NCBI GenBank assembly: GCA_034620365.1
Contig: JAQGEQ010000071.1
Span: 1,302,001-1,366,000, forward strand
Source: Pegea sp. RAD2-039
Taxonomy: Eukaryota > Chordata > Thaliacea > Salpida > Salpidae
Reading direction: 5' to 3'
DNA length: 64,000 bases
Below are positions 12,811 to 23,700 of the stretch, piece after piece (positions within the stretch are counted from its first letter, which is position 1; each line of letters starts with the position of its first letter). The position numbers were made by a program, and so were the translations under genes. A model generated the notes under the pieces. It saw only the letters and a program-made list of their open reading frames with translations, was not told the origin of the DNA and ran no database searches.

Positions 12811-15101
12811 CTATAAGTAAACTGAAACCACCAAAACCAACAAGACTACAACGGAGGCAAGGAGTATAGTTTCGGCTAAGATGACACCTGCCAATAAAAG
12901 TTGGTCAGTTATAGTCGACTATTTACATAGAGAGTAGACTTTTGAAGTATGTCAACTTGTTTAAGTATTTATTGTTTTATTTGAGTTTAAACAGAATAAC
13001 TGAACAAGTTGTTGTTTGTACCACCCTTAAAGTTTGGTAATACAATTTAAGAAATAAAGTATTTAAATACTAACATATTGAAGCAAATGATTATCTTTAA
13101 TGATAAATAATTACAATTTATTTTTTGAATCTTTTAAAGTCGTTTAAAAATTTCGTTTAATAGAAATGACTCACCAACAAGAGATTGGCAGTATTTTTCA
13201 AGCTCCGATCTTCCTGTGCTGTAATGAGAAGATGCTTTGGAAGTTTGCTCTGTTGTGTCTACTTTTTTCAAATTGATTTTAGCAGAATACATTTCATCGT
13301 CTAAAATTAAAAAGTCAAAATATTAAAAAACGAAACTTTTAGATTTAGTTTGTTTCAGAGAATTCTTATTAAGATTTTAGTATCTTTTGTATGAAAACAA
13401 TTTAAATATTTCATTTTATATTTTTGTTTCTTTTTTGTTTTAGAAGATTCATTTTCAGTACAACAACTTGGTCGCATGAAAAATTAATAAAAATATTAAA
13501 GTTTTTGAACAATATGTAAAAGTAAATCTAAAAATTATTTAGTTACTAGATTGTTCTATAATAAAAGCAGTTTATAAATTTAAGCACAGGTTAAAATTAT
13601 AAGTTATTCAGCTCTCATCAGATCTGGAAACCCTAAGCTACTGTTTAAATACGTAAATTGCTAATATTAAAATAATTTTAAGTTACTTGCTTGTTACTGA
13701 CTTTAAATAAGATAAGTGAAGTTTGCAATGCGATGAAATGTTAACGACGAGCATTATAACTTAGTTCTAAGAAGATGTTTAAAAATTTAAGAGCTGAAGA
13801 AGTAACCAAACAGCCACAGCTTACACAATCTATAAAGCTAATAAAAAATGGAAAGCATGTTTAATGAGTTACAATTTTACCAACTGCCTTTTGCCTTTTA
13901 CCAGTTGTTTTGAATGTTTCAGAAACTACTTGCAGCTTGCTTAAATTATTTTGAAGCGATTTATTAATAACTTTTTCTTCATTTATTTGTAATTGATTAG
14001 TTGAGGCAAAAATTTCCAACAGCTCTATTCTAGAACTATTTTCACCATCACTAGTAGCTTGGACTAATTCTGGCCAACTGGAATCTGAAACAAATATTTA
14101 GTAGATTATTTTATGAGGGAAATCTATAACATTTATGACTGGCAACTATTAGCATTAGGCTTTTTATAAAAGATGCAAATATATAAACAAGAGAAGTATA
14201 GTTTTATAACTTTTTACTAATTTACTTATTTTGGGCATTAATCCAGAATTTCTCAAATATCGAGATGATTCTGCAAAAAAAAAGATTCAGTTTATGATTT
14301 TGATATCGAATGAATAGCATAATAATTGTTTTAAATTGTGATATTATTGTTATAACTTAATGTAGTTTGTAAAGCTTAGATATGATGAATTATTTAGTGA
14401 ATTTATAAAAAGGATTTTTAAATATTGCAAGATTTCTTATTTTGTTTAAATAAAAAAATTGCTACATACTGAAACACGGGTTCTCATATATGTTTTCATA
14501 GATTAATGAGCACGTTTCTTGAGTATCCTAATAAAAATTCATTAATTTAGAATTTGTTTAAAATATTTAAATTTATCTTCTTATAGATGAATTGAATAAT
14601 CAGAAAGCTATTTGTACTTACATCATTGCTGCATCTGCATTTATTTTCTGGTAAAAAATAGTATAGCGACAGATAATCCATAATGCTTACACAAACAAGA
14701 AGATCTTTGTAGGCCGCGTTGCAGCTTTTGTTTTTTACCTTCAATTGAACCAATTTAGCAAAAATACTTTAGTTTGCAATTCCAAATATAAAAATTCGAT
14801 TCTAATGCTTTTATAGGAGTGATATTTTAGCTCACTGATAAAACAAGATTAGAAAACTCAACTTTAGCTAAAATTATTTTTCAAATAAAGCAAACAAACT
14901 CACTTCACATTTTTCAGGGATTTGGTTAACAGCAACTCTGCAATTTGTATCTTCCTGACATGATTGTAATGTATCTGAGCATGTTGCCATGAGTAGAGGC
15001 TTGTATTGTGAAGTTGTAGGTTTTGCTGCTACCGCCAAAAGTATTGACACAGATACAAAAATGTAAAGTTGAAATGTCTTACAAATATTTACATCTAACA
15101 T
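12811..15101 (-). CDS. GFR-alpha/GAS1-like domain protein, probably GPI-anchored (7 exons, ~274 aa)
   Basis: Exons: 15101-14904, 14738-14622, 14527-14470, 14270-14226, 14084-13881, 13300-13175, 12887-12811; all junctions are GT-AG and in phase (0,0,1,1,1,1). Residues 1-26 are a signal peptide. Ten cysteines lie between 41 and 123 with spacing C-x6-C-x5-C-x10-C, then C, C, CxC (100-102), C111 and PC (122-123). The CRC near the end of a helix-like stretch and the C-x6-C-x5-C start match the pattern of GDNF-receptor-alpha/GAS1 domains. Those domains bind TGF-beta-superfamily ligands such as GDNF and GDF15, or in GAS1 hedgehog; which ligand applies here is unknown. There is one such domain rather than the two or three of vertebrate receptors. 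A polar Ser/Thr/Lys-rich stalk (125-245) leads to a hydrophobic 24-residue C-terminus with no cytoplasmic tail, as expected for a GPI signal, though a tail-less membrane helix is possible. The family call rests on the cysteine pattern read by eye. Confidence 0.66.
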
Positions 15102-18100
15102 TTTTTAGTTTTTTTTTTAATTTATGTATTTCCCAACACAAGTGAAGCTTGCTGTTAGCGTGAATATGTTTGCTGAAAAAAATGAAATATATTTGTGGGA
15201 AAATATTTTTTCTCACGTGCTTGCAAACTTAATAAAATGTTTACAACTGTGTGAATTTGGTCAAGTTGAAACTTTTTTAGATGTTTAAAAATGTTCACTG
15301 TCGAGTGAAAACCAACAATGTTATTTTGATTGTGACTTATTTAGAAGTTTTTTATGATAAAATATTAAAAAGTTTCCTAATCACGTAAAACTCTGAACTT
15401 AACGTTGTCACAGACAATTGAGCTCTAAATAAAGATTTTTAAACAGTCTTAAACAACTAATTTCATGTTTAACTAATTTTTATAATTTTTAAGCTTTTTT
15501 TAAGCGTAAATAAAAAAGTAAAATAAAAAAATCATTTTTATCTCATCAATCTTTTAAATAAAATAAATACAAAATACAAAATCTGATAAAATACTTCTAA
15601 ACATGAAAAGACACAATTTGAAGCTCAAAAATGCTTTTGCAGAAACTAAACTATAGTAATAAAAAGATTTTTTTCTGGAAAATTGATGCTTTGAATAAAC
15701 TTTTGATCTCATGATATTCAAGACAATGATTACATGTTAATGTTCATCATCGATGCTATTTTAAGCTAAAGGTTTATTGCTACGAAGCAGGCCTTAGTTA
15801 CAGGCCAAAAGTTTATTCTGAAATAAAACAAAAATCTTTGCTGTAAGCTAAAACTCAAAATTAATCTCAAAATAATCTGTTTTTAGTTTTGACTTTTAAT
15901 TGAAAACTTATCAAAACTTTTATAGTTTTAAATCGATTTAATTATTAAATGTTAAAAAAAACTTCACATTTTTTCAAACTTTAAGTTTCTAGCTTCTGAA
16001 ATTATGTGAAATAAAAATTGCACTAACTATAGATTCTTTAATTGGAATCGGACAAAAATATCAAATTAAGTTGCTACTAAAGTGGTTTGAGCAGAGTTTC
16101 GGCTCTACAACTCTATTTTCACATCGAACACGCTTTATTGACTAGTAACTTCAGTTTTTACCACGTGACTTTATTCACAAAAGTAATAAGATCAACTTTG
16201 TTAAAGCTTCACTTATGATCAAAATGTTCACTAACTTGAAAGCAACTTTCCTACACTTTTCCATTTTTTTTAAAATTTAGTAATTTGTTTCACAGCAGTC
16301 GTCGAAATAAATGGATATAAATTTGAGAGCGAAGAAACGTTTCAAATGGGTCTCACACACGCAACAATAATGCAAATAAAACCATTTTAAGCATGTCAAA
16401 GGTCACATGGCGACTAGCTAGTATCTCACTGAGCTTTTCTTCAAGCTAAACTGATATCTCATAATAAAAATGACTCAGCAGATTTGTCTAAACTCTTTGA
16501 AATTCATTAGAAGCTAAGAGTTGATTTATTTTAAACTCAGAAGATTTTTTAGCTTTTACTACATATTAAACATTTTGAAAAATATTTCATCAACTAAGTG
16601 AGCGATAAAAAGAGATTGGAATGACTTGTATCAGCTTAATGTGAGAACATGAGGTCACATGATACTCGTAAAGTTGTATGTAAAGCAACTAGAATCATAA
16701 AACTGTCTCAATTACTAAGAAGAACTTTAATGTAATTTATTTTGCATACCGTGGAAAAGCTAATTTAATTTATATCACAACCAGTAAATAATAATCAGCT
16801 GTTTGTTGCTATGGTTGAAACTCTGTTTCATTAAGAAAAAAATGATTTGGATATTTTATAGAAATAAGTTTTATTAAAAATAAAGTATACACTGTAGAAT
16901 TAGACCTTTAAAAATAGAAAAAAAATCTGATACTGTTTTCAATTTTCACATAATATTTTATCTGTATTAACTATTTGAACCTTTAAATTACGATTTTTAA
17001 CATTTGTAATTTTATATTTTGCCTGTTATAGTGACAACAAATCGTAAATAACGGTTCAATGAAAAGGTTAGTTTACTGTGAAAAGCACGGTTACGTCTAA
17101 GACATTTAGGCTATCAAGAACAGGCTAAAAATGAATTTAAATATCAATCTGGTGTTTAGTGATCGAGAGTGTTTAAGATTTGCTTGCTTCAACAATACAA
17201 AAGACCTCAAATATTTTACTACTGCACATGCATTGTATGCACATGCAACATAAATCTACAATTAGATGAAAATATATATAAAAAGGAAAGTTACTGGCTT
17301 AAGTTCATGTCAATAAACACTCAATTAAAGTTTTACAAAAAGTATTGTTGTGTTTTTGCTACCATCTTACCAGTAAAATTGTTATCTTACAGCTGATGGT
17401 TTGCTAAAAGCAGATAGTATTACTAAATATTCAGTAAAGATAACTACATGAAACCCTGAAGTACACAACGAATAAGCACTAAAATACAGCTCTATTTCAG
17501 TGGTCCAAAGTGTAGAAGTTCTACTTTCAGTAGAAAGTGTAAAAACAAATTACATTAATAGCTGAATCAGCTTTGTAAAATTCCCGATTAAATCACTTTA
17601 AACAAGTATTGTTAATTTAAGTAGTTTTAAAATATTGATAAGACTCATAAATTTTTCAATTTCATATAGAGTTAATATAAAGTAAAATAATACATTTACC
17701 AGTAGAATTTACCAATATAATACAGATCTGTGGAATATCTGTTCTATCAAAGCATATTTCACTTTTCCTGTTATTATTATTAATCTTTTTCAAAAAAATA
17801 ATTAAATGAGATTGATAACTTATAAGAGATCTTTTGTGCCACTTCTTATATAATAACTCAAGCTCAGTTATCGACTTTATTTAACTTTGTAAAAAATTTA
17901 AAGACTATCCACTCTTAATAGTTTTCTTTAATGAAGATTTAATTAATGATTAAAAAGTATTTTTCATTATTTAATTTGATTACTAGGTCAAGGAGTTTAG
18001 AAAAACTTTTTTATTCCAGTAAAATAATAATCACCACTAAGGTTTTATTTTATATTTTTTATGTTTTATAGAAATCAGTCCATTTGTTTAACTTTTTTTT

Positions 18101-18690
18101 AATTTTTATTAATAACAAACTTCCTAGATAAGCAAATTTAAAGCAAAAAATTTTAATTTATCAAGATTAAAAAAATGCAGGTATCAATTACAAACAGATC
18201 AAAAATTCGTTTTCGTTTTTAATAAAAATGATTAATTAATTCAAATTAAAGTATCATTTTTTATTAAATACATCAATTTTGGCTACAACTAATTAAAATT
18301 ATGCTGCCCAAAATATTGACCTTAGACTAACTGTAAAGTAACTTTTATAGATTGAGGAAATGAATGATGAAAGAATTACAGAAGTTTCAGATACAAATTA
18401 AATTAGTTCATATACTTCAAGTATAAGACTTGCTAAGTGTTTTTCTTTATAATGTTTAATATAAATTCTCAGATGAATTTACAAGAGCCTTCCCACGGTT
18501 CTTGTTGAATGTATTCTTATCATAAATCATAAATAAACAAAACACTTTCACAAGTTACAGTAATGACCATTAAATATAAATTGCGATTAATTTTATCGTT
18601 TAAATATTAAAAACATGTTTTCTAAATATTCCTAAAAATAAAAATTCTATACATCGATAAGCAAAGTTTTTTTACTTGATTGTTAAAAAG
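15102..18690. other. Gene-free A/T-rich spacer
   Basis: No coding character, RNA gene or recognisable repeat was seen. Short open frames (for example plus 17169-17396) are rich in Y, K, I, C and F, as expected from translating A/T-rich noncoding DNA. It separates the upstream side of the GFR-alpha-like gene from the 3' end of the small MGSC gene. Confidence 0.35.
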
Positions 18691-19032
18691 CTAACAATCA
18701 CAATCGGAATCGGAATCGGAATCCGAGTCACTATTTTCTTCACTATCACATCTTTTACATGAATCTTGTTTGCGCAGTTCTTCACATAAATTTCGAATAC
18801 ATTCATCATCGCTATACCGGTCCATTTTACGTGGTTTCTTGTGATGATGATCCATCTCACATTTTTCATCTTCTAATGGCTCTTCTTTAATTGGACTTGT
18901 ACTTGGTTTTGTGGAAGACCTTCTTAGTTTTCTGTCAGGATGTTTTTTTATGTTTTCTAGATTCTCCACATAACTTTCAACTGATTCTTTTGAGTCTGAT
19001 TTCGTATTTTTGCGTGATAAACATGACCCCAT
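18691..19032 (-). CDS. Orphan MGSC-start protein with Ser-Asp repeat and Cys-rich C-terminus (113 aa)
   Basis: Single open exon from ATG at 19032 to TAG at 18691. The start MGSCLSRKN fits dual acylation: myristoyl on Gly2 after Met removal and palmitoyl on Cys4, which would place the protein at a membrane. The middle is charged and Ser-rich, with RRSSTKPSTSPIKEEP (IKEE also fits the SUMO consensus). A His-Lys patch MDHHHKKPRK and then paired cysteines (CIRNLC, CKRC) follow. The end is an (SD)n run finishing CDC, encoded by a GGAATC-type hexanucleotide repeat. The base use is less AT-rich than the flanks, which supports real coding. An acceptor-like TTTCATAG directly precedes the ATG, so a 5' untranslated exon may exist. 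No known family was recognised. The overlapping minus-strand frame at 18672-18869 is a shadow. It faces the EF-hand gene head to head. Confidence 0.62.
   Translation of the reverse strand: MGSCLSRKNTKSDSKESVESYVENLENIKKHPDRKLRRSSTKPSTSPIKEEPLEDEKCEMDHHHKKPRKMDRYSDDECIRNLCEELRKQDSCKRCDSEENSDSDSDSDSDCDC
18698..18727 (-). repeat. Hexanucleotide repeat encoding the Ser-Asp run
   Basis: On the plus strand AATCGG-type hexamers repeat about four to five times with slight decay at one end. In the reading frame of the gene they give alternating Ser and Asp. Such a tract is likely to vary in length between individuals. Confidence 0.55.
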
Positions 19033-19654
19033 CTATGAAATCAGTGATAAAAGTATTAACAATTATTTGGTCTTAATGATGTTCAGGCAATTTAATTAAA
19101 TTTTATTAATGTATTCTTAATAATCAATTAACAGCTCAATTAATAAACATAAACTTTTAATCTTAAGATAGGAAAGTTTTTTTAATTTTATCATAATCAG
19201 ATTATTATGACATCATTATCGAATGATATTTTCTTTTCTATAAAGCAAACGATAAAAATTTCAAACTTAATAAATTTATTCATTTAATAGTTTCTAGAAA
19301 TAAGATTTCAACTAGATAACTTTTCAAAACTCAACTTTTCTTCGTTGAACCAAAAGCTTGTTCTGAATTTTTCTTCTACTGAAGTGACGGTAGCCTTTTT
19401 ATTTCAAGACCAGCATATAGTGTTAAGGAGTACGTAGTACTTTGCGTTTTTTTTTATCATTAAATTTATTGTCAGAAAACCTTCAACTAATTTTGTATAA
19501 TGCTCAAAGTAACTTTCAATGCAATGAAAACATTTTTTTTAAATGATATTTCAATAAAATTTTGATATAAAACATATTTTTATTAAATATGTTGTTTCAA
19601 ATCTAATCTCCTGGCTGTATTCTTTTAATTATTCAAATATTTTAAAAGTAGAAA
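19033..19654. promoter_or_regulatory. Shared upstream region of a divergent gene pair
   Basis: The minus-strand MGSC gene starts at 19032 and the plus-strand EF-hand gene at 19655. The 622 bases between must hold both 5' ends and could act as one bidirectional promoter. No TATA box or defined site can be assigned confidently in A/T-rich sequence. The role is inferred only from position. Confidence 0.35.
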
Positions 19655-20689
19655 ATGTCTATTTACAACAAAGAGCTTGTACCTCTAAATGAAAGCTCTA
19701 GAAGTTGTCCTGAGCTTCTGAGAGTAAATAATGCCTCTGTGAGGTTAGGTTCGTCTACAAATAGAACTGAAGTGAGTAGAAAATTTTAAGAAATGTTTCT
19801 TTAAGATGTTTTTGTAAATAATTAATTGCTTTTTATACTCAATAAAAATCGAAACTTGTTAAGAACACAAGAGAAGCAGGCAGCAGAACTGATTTTGGTT
19901 CAAGCGGCTCAGTAACCGACCAGCTAATCCTGAATTTACAAAAGTGTCCATCCTCAAAATCAGTGATCAAGATTAAAAAGAAAATTCATCAAACAATTGG
20001 TCAGAAATGGAAGCAGATTCAGAAGTCATGTCAGAAAGTAGACAAAGACTTAACTGGGAATGTTCCTATTAGCTATTTCATTCGTGAGTTGGATAAGAAC
20101 TCGAAAGTTTATTTAAACATCGACTTTAAATGTTTATAGAAGTGATAGAGAAGTTTTTCAATCAATTATCGAGAAGTGAAACGAGTCAACTCACATCGAT
20201 GTTCGTGATCAAAGATCAAGTTTCATATTCCAAGTTTCTTCAACATTTCCTCTTGAATCTCAATCCATGCAACGAAACGATCATGGAAAGAAAGATCATC
20301 CATAAGTCGAAAGTTGCGGTAAGTTGTCATGGTTACATTTCTGAAACGTCATCAAATCTTGCTACACGTAGGTGGTGGTTGGTGAAGAGTCCCCTCAGTT
20401 TCGTAACGTCATGCTGAAAATACGTCATCAAGTTTTAGATTGCTGGAAAAAAATGCGTAAAATTTTTCGTAGCCATGACATTGAAGCGCTGGGCTTCGTT
20501 ACACCTCGAGTTTTTCGCGCTGTAAGTTGAGAATTACTCTCAGTAAGCAAATGACACTACTTTTTTCAGGTGTTGCATAAACATTCAATCATATTGAGTG
20601 ATGAAGACTTCTTCTACTTGATGACGTATTATGACTTTGACTTGCTCAGTCAAATTCCATATAATGAGTTTATAGGATCATTTCTATGA
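19655..20689 (+). CDS. EF-hand protein, EFCAB6-like in style (5 exons, ~261 aa)
   Basis: Exons: 19655-19771, 19864-20083, 20140-20318, 20372-20521, 20570-20689, stop TGA. Introns are only 92, 56, 53 and 48 bases. Splicing the 56-base intron rebuilds an EF-hand across the junction: loop at residues 99-110 (D, D, T, G at positions 1, 3, 5, 6 and V at 8) followed by the FIQVIEKF helix. A degenerate hand, DIEALGFVTPRVF (about 208-220), follows KKMRKIFRSH. The last hand (244-255) has D at 1 and 3, I at 8 and E at 12. Most loops lack one or more calcium ligands, so some hands are probably structural. Even spacing of weak EF-hand pairs joined by helical segments is typical of EFCAB6/DJBP-like and other axonemal EF-hand proteins, but the exact orthologue is not certain. 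The N-terminus is Ser-rich and variable. AATAAA lies 46 bases after the stop. Confidence 0.68.
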
Positions 20690-20734
20690 TAAATATTGAT
20701 CATTTTGACATTTTTATCCATAAAAAGCAACGAT

Positions 20735-20740
20735 AATAAA
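20735..20740 (+). terminator. Poly(A) signal AATAAA
   Basis: Perfect hexamer 46 bases after the stop codon of the EF-hand gene, on the same strand. Confidence 0.45.
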
Positions 20741-23700
20741 ACTCATTTAAATGTAGATGATCTGATTCTAAAATTAATAATTTTTTTAAGTTTTAATATT
20801 TAGAATTTCCAAAATAGTTTTGAATTATTTTTTCTTGACCATATAAAATTTTGTTTAATTATTTCTACTTAATTATATAAAAAAGGTTTGGGAATCTTGA
20901 ATGTGTAAATTTATAACTTTACTTTCTCAATGAAAATTAACTTTTGAAAAATGTTTTTCATTTAGATGAAATTTATCCTCTAGGTCGCGCTATGTAACAA
21001 CGAATGTTTGATTAGAACTTTAGATTCAGTTTTAATTATCTTTACAATTTAAAAAGTCTTTGATACAAGAACCTTAAATATAAAATAATATTAGAAAGAG
21101 ATTTATTGCATAAGATATATTCATTTACACACAATAGAGTAAAATTTAGAATTCTAAAACTTTCATTTTGAACGAACTATTTGTGTCTTAATATTGACTA
21201 TTCCAGAAAAAAATACTACTAATAATCCAAGTTTTAGTAGCTTACTCTTTAAAGTATAGTTTAGTTATATTAAAAAGTCAGCAAACAAGTTTTGTAAGTT
21301 TTCTGTTTAACATTCGAACATAACTTAGCTTCTATTGCAAATTTCTCATAAGGTAATGCCTACGGATTTTACGTAATTTTGTAATAAAATACTTTTTATG
21401 AGGTGTTTGCTTATTTCTTTGTTTAGACATAAGAATTTAGAGATTGTACAATGAACATAAAGTTTCTTTCAATAGAGGAAGTTATGTATGTTGTAAAATA
21501 CCTAATAAATTTGAAAGAATTTAATATCAAGTAACTTTACATAATAAAAGACGTGTTTGTTTCATCATTGATTCTTTGTTACCAATAAGTAAATAACATT
21601 GTAAACCTCAAAAGAACCCATTAATAAAGCTTAAACATTTGATATTTCGATCGACGTCAAGTAGTAACAATTTCAAACATATATGTGCTTAAAAATAGTC
21701 TTGTTGTAATAAAAAATGTTGAGTTTATTGCAATATAAAAAAATAAAATTACCGATAACAAGAAAATAGATCAACAGCAGTTACTAAGAAAAAGTTAAAA
21801 GGGATAGTTAGAGTAAAAGTAAATACTTCTGTAATGATATAAGTTAAATAGCATAAACTCACGTTTACAACTTTATCTATATTCCCAGATTAAAGATGCT
21901 TAATGATTTATATAAACGTAGGATTGTGTTTACTCAATGTATAGTTCAAATAGTTCAAACAAATGAAAATATCTACTAATAGATCAAATTAAAGTTAGCA
22001 TGATATAGCATGAGATGAAAACAAGTTGTGTTTTGAGAAACGTTGAATACAAAGCAATCACAAGACAACAGTAAATTAAATGTTTAAAATAATATTTAAT
22101 AAGTTATTGTAACTAGTTTTAGTATTAAAGATAAATAATCGTCAAATGTTGATGTGATCAGTTAAACAGTAGCAGGTTTAAGATGTCACTGAATTACAAT
22201 GAAAGATTGCCTAGCTATATTATTATCTAATTCTATAGCATTCTTACAATGTTATCGTAAATCCGATTGATTGTAAAACGTAAACAAACAAGACTCAGGA
22301 CAATAAAGTTATTTATTTTATAATTACTGTTAGATATTTACATAGAATAAATAATTAAAGAAAAGGGGAACAATTGAAAGTAAATAAAAAGCTTACATAG
22401 TAAACTTAAATGAACAATTGGCAGAAGAAAAAATATTTTTTCATTTTTTAAATTGAAAGAGATTTATACTTTGTAATGAAACTGCATAAGTTTGCATTGT
22501 TATGAAGGATACCGCAGTTTTATCAAGTTTTACCTCAATTTCAAACAAAACATTATTAAATAAAAACAGTATAAGGCGGTTTTAATTGTTTTCTACTTAC
22601 AATAATTCTATTGATGAAGTACAAACTACAAACATTCAAACAAAAATCTCTTTAAAACATTAATTTTGTGTCGGCTTACATTTTTACATCAAAAATCAAC
22701 TACAACTGTATAGTGAAAGGATGTTGCTAATTGTTCAGTTATTAGTGAATTGTCATGAAGAATATTTCAATTTTTCAAGTAAAATATCATATTACATAGC
22801 CAGAAGTAATATGAAAGGTTAATTTCAACAATCACTACAATGTATTTTTAAAATGTTTTACTTTTAAGTTTGTTTAAATTTGAATACAAAATAGAAAAGT
22901 TGTTTGAACTGTTAATGTACGGAAAAATATTTTTTTCAAAATTTTAAACGGATAATTAACTTTATTACTTTGGAATGAAATTATAACCAGCTTGTAAAGG
23001 CAAAGATTTATACAAAAATAAAATATATCTAATTAGACATAAAAGAGATATTTTGTAAAACAAATGAAAACTGTAATCTGCCTGAATAAAAGCTTTGAGA
23101 GTAAGCCTCATAATTTGTGATACTTTTTAAAAGTAATGTACTAGAGTCATTATTAGAAAGATTTATTGATATCAGATTTTATATAAATAAAATATAAAAT
23201 ATATATATAAAACGGAAACCTTTTATATGACTCTAATTTATTAATTTTTTTATTTACTTTATCTAATTCCTTTTATAATAATATAGATACTTATGGTAAT
23301 TATAACCAGTTGTTACTTTTATTATTAAAAAATGGTCTGTATAAAAAGGATAAAAAGTACAGTTTATTTAGTTCTTAAATGGAATATATTTATAGTTTTG
23401 GAAAATTTTAAATTAACATTAAAAAAATGATATTTTCATAAAATGTAGTCCTGTTGTTATATGATGTATGATTAACTTTTTTATAAAACAATTTTGAGCG
23501 AAGTAATAGCTTTAAGAGAGAAGTGAAAATTTAAAGTAGAATAGTTTTATCAAGTTTATTTAAGTTAACACTTGTAACATATTTTTGAAATCATGTAGAG
23601 CAAAGGTAGGTATGTTTTCTTTCTTAATCATGTGCTTTGTTGGTCGGACAATGCTTTTGAGTTCTGAACTGAGGATACTGTATAAATTTTTGTTTGTTTT

